This document shows positions 60,570 to 64,000 of a DNA stretch of 64,000 nt, one piece after another. Within the stretch, counting starts at the first letter, position 1. Every line of letters begins with the position of its first letter. The position numbers were made by a program, and so were the translations under genes. Location of the stretch: contig PKXQ01000121.1 of NCBI GenBank assembly GCA_003132405.1, positions 100,361 to 164,360 of the forward strand, written 5' to 3'. The notes under the pieces are model-generated. The model did no database searches. It was not told where the DNA came from and was given only the letters and a program-made list of their open reading frames with translations. The DNA is from Acidobacteriaceae bacterium (GTDB taxonomy: Bacteria > Acidobacteriota > Terriglobia > Terriglobales > Acidobacteriaceae).

Positions 60570-61142
60570 CTACTTAAACTCCAGCACTTCCTTCTCTTTC
60601 GCCTTGCTCATCTCTTCCATCTTCTTAATCTCATCATCCGTCAGCTTCTGAATCTCATCCAGCGCCCGCTTTTCGTCGTCCTCGGCAATCTTCTTATCCT
60701 TGAGCGTCTTCTTGATCGCCTCATTCCCATCGCGCCGCACATTCCGCACCGCCGTGCGATGCTCCTCCAGAATCCGATGCAGATGCTTCACCATATCCTT
60801 GCGCCGCTCTTCGGTCAGCGCCGGCACCGGCACGCGCACCAGCTTGCCGTCATTCATCGGATTGAGCCCCAGATCAGCCGCGCGGATCGCCTTCTCAATC
60901 GCCCCAAGCTGCGATGTGTCAAACGGCTGCACCGTGATCATCTGCGGCTCCGGAGCGTGAATCTGCGCGATCTGGTTCAGCGGCATCTGCGACCCGTAGT
61001 AGTCGACGGATACCGTGTCCAGCATGTGAATGTTAGCGCGCCCAGTGCGCGTAGCCGCCATCTCGCGGCGGAAATCTTCCACCGCCTTATCCATGCGCGT
61101 CTTCAGTTGTCCAAAAACTTCCTTCAGGGCAGGATGAGCCAT
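60570..61142 (-). CDS. frr: Ribosome recycling factor
   Basis: Releases ribosomes from mRNA after termination together with EF-G. The 190-residue length is standard for the family; key text is MDKAVEDFRREMAATRTGRA and LLNPMNDGKLVRVPVPALTE-like (here LGLNPMNDGKLVRVPVPALT), with EERRKDMVKHLHRILEEHRT. It is the last gene of the rpsB-tsf-pyrH-frr series, separated from pyrH by a family G repeat. Confidence 0.97.
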   Translation of the reverse strand: MAHPALKEVFGQLKTRMDKAVEDFRREMAATRTGRANIHMLDTVSVDYYGSQMPLNQIAQIHAPEPQMITVQPFDTSQLGAIEKAIRAADLGLNPMNDGKLVRVPVPALTEERRKDMVKHLHRILEEHRTAVRNVRRDGNEAIKKTLKDKKIAEDDEKRALDEIQKLTDDEIKKMEEMSKAKEKEVLEFK

Positions 61143-61205
61143 CTCTATCAGCTCCCAATGTTTTTGACAGCAGAACGGTGCATTATAAACCGCAACTCTA
61201 CAAAC

Positions 61206-61290
61206 TTGTCATCCTGAGCGAAGCGAAGGACCTGTGCATTTTGCTGGGCAGCGACCCAACGCATAGGTCCTTCGCTCGGAATGACAACCT
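61206..61290. repeat. Family G inverted repeat between pyrH and frr
   Basis: TTGTCATCCTGAGCGAAGCG, AAGGACCTGTGC on the left and GCATAGGTCCTTCGCTCGGA, ATGACAA on the right form arms of about 25 bases with a 30-base loop. The transcript between pyrH and frr would fold strongly here. Confidence 0.85.
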
Positions 61291-61307
61291 TGCTGCAATA
61301 CTGGACC

Positions 61308-62024
61308 TTACGCGCTAACCAGCGACCCAATCTTCTCTCCCAGAACCACTCGCCGAATATTCCCGTGCTGATTGAGATTGAAAACAATGATGGGCAGATT
61401 ATTGTCTTTGCACAAAGAAATCGCCGTCGAGTCCATCACCTTGAGCCCTTGCTTCAGCACATCCATATAGGTGAGAGTGTCAAATTTCTTCGCATCCGGC
61501 ACCTTCATCGGATCGGCGTCATAAATCCCATCTACCTTCGTCGCCTTGAGAATCGCATCCGCCTTGATCTCCATCGCCCGCAGCGACGCCGCCGTGTCCG
61601 TCGAAAAATACGGATTCCCTGTCCCCCCGGCAAAAATCACCACGCGACCTTTTTCCAGATGCCGTATCGCGCGCCGCCGTATAAAAGGTTCCGCCACCTG
61701 ATTCATCTCAATCGCCGTCTGCACGCGCGTATAAACATGCTGCTTCTCCAGAGCGTCCTGCAACGCCAGCGCATTAATCACCGTAGCCAGCATGCCCATA
61801 TGGTCGGCTGACACCCGATCCATGTTCCGAGCCTGGTCGGCAACCCCACGAAAAAAATTCCCGCCGCCCACCACAATCGCCATCTGGATGCCAAGGTTCT
61901 GCACCTCAGCCAGTTCAGCCGCCACTTCATGGATGCGTGTGGTGTCAACGCCAAACCCCTGCGTGGCCGCCAGGGCCTCGCCCGAGATTTTCAGCAGGAT
62001 GCGTTTGAAGATTGGCTCCGGCAT
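61308..62024 (-). CDS. pyrH: UMP kinase
   Basis: Phosphorylates UMP to UDP; hexameric bacterial type. The 238-residue protein has [20 protein letters not shown] at the N-terminus, [40 protein letters not shown] and [20 protein letters not shown]. Length and order of motifs are standard. It follows tsf but a strong terminator lies between them, so it needs read-through or its own promoter. Confidence 0.97.
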   Translation of the reverse strand: MPEPIFKRILLKISGEALAATQGFGVDTTRIHEVAAELAEVQNLGIQMAIVVGGGNFFRGVADQARNMDRVSADHMGMLATVINALALQDALEKQHVYTRVQTAIEMNQVAEPFIRRRAIRHLEKGRVVIFAGGTGNPYFSTDTAASLRAMEIKADAILKATKVDGIYDADPMKVPDAKKFDTLTYMDVLKQGLKVMDSTAISLCKDNNLPIIVFNLNQHGNIRRVVLGEKIGSLVSA

Positions 62025-62099
62025 CGAGATTCAGTGTAGCACTGTCGAGCGGCCTGAAAATGTCGGGCCAACCTGCCACTAGAGCCGAAAAGGGATAAT

Positions 62100-62129
62100 A
62101 AAAAAACCCAGCATCGTTATGATGCTGGG
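62100..62129 (-). terminator. Rho-independent terminator after tsf
   Basis: Read on the minus strand, CCCAGCATC-ATAAC-GATGCTGGG is a perfect 9-bp stem followed by seven T. It separates tsf from pyrH. Confidence 0.93.
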
Positions 62130-62155
62130 GCCAAATCCTTCTACGGTTTGTTTTT

Positions 62156-62812
62156 TTACTCCGCCTTCGGCTCCGCCGGCTTAGTGATGGCAATCGTCTC
62201 GCCCGCGTCGCCCACCTTAAACCGCGCAAACCGCCGTACCGCAATGTTCTCGCCGAGCTTCCCGATCTTCGCCGCAATCAGCTGCGAGATATTGATGGTC
62301 TGGTCCTTGATGAAGGGCTGCTCAAGCAGGCAAACCTCTTCATAATATTTTTCCATCATGCCAGTGACCATCTTTTCCGCGATGTTTGCCGGCTTACCGC
62401 TAGCGATGGCCTTCGCAAGATAAATGTCCTTCTCGCGAGCATAGTCTTCCGCCGTAACATCCTCTTTGCGAACAAACTTAGGATCGCTAGCCGCAATGTG
62501 CATGGCAATATCGTGCACCAGCTCTTTGAAGTCCTCCGTGCGCGCCACAAAATCGCTCTCGCAGTTGACCTCAACCAGCACACCAATCTTGCCGCCCGCG
62601 TGAATGTAGTGTCCCACCGAACCTTCACTCGTCACCCGCGTAGCCTTCTTCGCCGCGACCGACACGCCTTTCTTCCGCAGCAGCACAATCGCATCCTCCA
62701 GGATGCCCTTCGCTTCCGTCAAAGCGGTCTTGCAATCCATCATCGGCGCCCCCGTCTTTTCCCGGAGCTCCTTCACTTGCGCAGCAGAAATGTTTGCCAT
62801 AGTCGTGCTCAT
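62156..62812 (-). CDS. tsf: Elongation factor Ts
   Basis: Guanine nucleotide exchange factor for EF-Tu. From ATG 62812 (GGAAG upstream) it has 218 residues, the short form of the family. N-terminal UBA-like part: ISAAQVKELREKTGAPMMDC then KTALTEAKGILEDAIVLLRK; the EF-Tu contact motif region is VLVEVNCESDFVARTEDFKE. An in-frame ATG at 62800 is possible. It follows rpsB, with a GC hairpin and a family D repeat between them. Confidence 0.96.
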   Translation of the reverse strand: MSTTMANISAAQVKELREKTGAPMMDCKTALTEAKGILEDAIVLLRKKGVSVAAKKATRVTSEGSVGHYIHAGGKIGVLVEVNCESDFVARTEDFKELVHDIAMHIAASDPKFVRKEDVTAEDYAREKDIYLAKAIASGKPANIAEKMVTGMMEKYYEEVCLLEQPFIKDQTINISQLIAAKIGKLGENIAVRRFARFKVGDAGETIAITKPAEPKAE

Positions 62813-62855
62813 TCGTATTTCTTCCTTCAACTCAAACTTTGTCTTTAGAAAACTC

Positions 62856-62884
62856 GACCCGCGCACAGTCGAACTGCGCGGGTC
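62856..62884 (-). terminator. GC hairpin between rpsB and tsf (attenuator-like)
   Basis: GACCCGCGCA and TGCGCGGGTC form a perfect 10-bp stem with a nine-base loop. On the minus strand it is followed by GAGTTTTCT, a weak T-run, so it may reduce tsf transcription rather than end it. Confidence 0.6.
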
Positions 62885-62900
62885 AGATAGGGTTTGCGAA

Positions 62901-62926
62901 AAGCCAACAGCTAATAGCTAACAGCC
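62901..62926. repeat. Family D repeat
   Basis: AAGCCAACAGCTAATAGCTA, ACAGCC, a few bases past the rpsB stop codon. Confidence 0.75.
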
Positions 62927-62930
62927 GAAC

Positions 62931-63860
62931 TCAAAACCGCCGCGTCTCCGCCTGCAGTTCGTCGACATCTTCCGTAGCTGCCGAAGGACGCTTGCGCGTG
63001 CCCTTGCCCAGCACGTCTTCCATCCGTATCTCTTCGCCTGTGCCGTCGACTGCAACCGGGACGGCCGCGCCATCCGCCGCAACCGCAGCGAACAGTTCTT
63101 CAGCTTCCGGAGCCGCGACCTCCGCCGCCGCTTCAGTCTCTGCCGCAGCCTGGATATCAGCCGTCTGCTTATCATCTCGAGCGTGCACGCCCTCGGCAAT
63201 CGACTCCGAAATCTTCGAAGTAAACAGCCGGATCGCCCGCAGCGCATCATCATTGCCCGGAATCACGTAATCCACTTCGCTCGGATCGCAGTTCGTGTCG
63301 ACCACCGCAACCACCGGAATCCCCAGCTTGCGCGATTCGCGCACCGCAATCTGCTCTTTATTCGAATCGATCACAAAAATCGCATCGGGCAGCCGCGTCA
63401 TATTCTTAATGCCGGCGAGATTCGCCTGCAAATGCTTGCGCTCGCGCTCCAGCTTGATCACTTCTTTTTTCGGCAGCAGATCGTAACGGCCATCCGTGGC
63501 CATTTCATCCAGTTCCTTGAGCCGCTTCACCGATTTCTGCACCGTGACCCAGTTGGTCAAAAGTCCGCCCAGCCAGCGCTGGTTCACATAGAACATCGAG
63601 CAGCGCTGCGCCTCTTCGGCTATCGCATCCTGCGCCTGGCGCTTGGTGCCCACGAAGAGAATGATGCGACCGTCAGCGGCCAGATCCTGCACAAACTTCG
63701 ACGCCTCTTTAAACATCTTCAGCGTCTTCTGCAAATCGATAATGTAAATCCCATTACGCTCGCCAAAGATGTACTCCTTCATCTTTGGGTTCCACCGCTT
63801 CGTCTGGTGCCCGAAGTGAACGCCCGCTTCGAGCAACTCCTTCATCGTGATATTCGCCAA
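62931..63860 (-). CDS. rpsB: 30S ribosomal protein S2
   Basis: Small-subunit ribosomal protein. The start is TTG 63860 (reads [20 protein letters not shown]), four bases after GGAGG. The core up to about residue 228 is standard ([60 protein letters not shown]). The remaining 80 residues are an acidic Ala/Glu-rich extension ([20 protein letters not shown]) with a basic patch (GKGTRKRPS), making it 309 residues compared with about 240 in E. coli. Confidence 0.97.
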   Translation of the reverse strand: MANITMKELLEAGVHFGHQTKRWNPKMKEYIFGERNGIYIIDLQKTLKMFKEASKFVQDLAADGRIILFVGTKRQAQDAIAEEAQRCSMFYVNQRWLGGLLTNWVTVQKSVKRLKELDEMATDGRYDLLPKKEVIKLERERKHLQANLAGIKNMTRLPDAIFVIDSNKEQIAVRESRKLGIPVVAVVDTNCDPSEVDYVIPGNDDALRAIRLFTSKISESIAEGVHARDDKQTADIQAAAETEAAAEVAAPEAEELFAAVAADGAAVPVAVDGTGEEIRMEDVLGKGTRKRPSAATEDVDELQAETRRF

Positions 63861-63965
63861 TCAACCTCCTCAGTTGGTCTGCATCCGGATGCTGAAAAGA
63901 TCCGGATTGCCATTCCCTTCCACCCCATCTCAGGGGAGGTGGGGGGATGAATTGAACTCCTAAAA

Positions 63966-64000
63966 CCAAGTTTCAAGGTTTCAGAGTTTCAAGGTTTCAA
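63966..64000. repeat. Family E repeat (TTTCAAGGTTTCA)
   Basis: TTTCAAGGTTTCA occurs at 63971-63983 and 63987-63999, cut by the window edge. A related single copy is at 5974-6000. Confidence 0.7.

Overview
The window looks like chromosomal DNA of a diderm soil bacterium, most likely an acidobacterium of the Terriglobia/Koribacter type. This is inferred from gene content, not from a marker search: lipid A genes (fabZ, lpxA and the LpxI route), bamA, a class II B12-dependent ribonucleotide reductase, a PEP-CTERM protein, several exported proteins with no assigned function, and intergenic DNA full of short hairpin repeats. No rRNA, tRNA, CRISPR array, transposase or phage gene was recognised.

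Layout. 1-2120 is an accessory-looking edge: a frameshifted nucleotidyltransferase-like gene coupled to a TIM-barrel gene, facing three tiny overlapping genes. 2167-12650 carries nrdJ, a GerW-like gene, a secreted plant-type PNGase A homologue, a hydrolase, superoxide dismutase and serA. 12889-25625 carries a PQQ-propeller protein with a C10 tract, the tRNA t6A enzyme, a BON protein, a phosphoesterase, an RND efflux pair, threonine aldolase and an orphan peptide ABC ATPase. 25845-29943 holds a protein-thiocarboxylate cysteine pathway: E1-rhodanese, CysO-like carrier, JAMM peptidase and CysM, with a SpoIIE-type phosphatase on the other strand. 30200-40719 is mostly small exported or unknown proteins plus RNase H, an MDR reductase and moaA. 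40876-45839 is a lipid A cluster (fabZ-lpxA-lpxI and a Gfo/Idh/MocA oxidoreductase) interrupted by a HigBA toxin-antitoxin pair and a DinB gene. 46003-54935 has an amidohydrolase, PilZ, GNAT, CPBP, DUF971, PEP-CTERM, ACT, FAD and radical SAM genes. 55063-63860 has bamA, a molybdopterin oxidoreductase and the translation block rpsB-tsf-pyrH-frr.

Connections. moaA and possibly the E1 enzyme support the molybdenum cofactor needed by the oxidoreductase at 58275-60497. serA provides the phosphoserine-pathway intermediate that a CysM-type enzyme may use. fabZ, lpxA, lpxI and bamA all serve the outer membrane.

The most unusual signal is the repeats. At least five dispersed palindromic families occupy most gaps between genes. 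Members of the same families also lie inside three otherwise conserved genes (lpxI, the Gfo/Idh/MocA gene, and the molybdopterin oxidoreductase, which holds two) without breaking the reading frame. They therefore encode short extra peptides, comparable in principle to the palindromic elements known in Rickettsia proteins. Several genes also have disturbed or non-standard starts (1-661, PEGA protein, Gfo/Idh gene, bamA).
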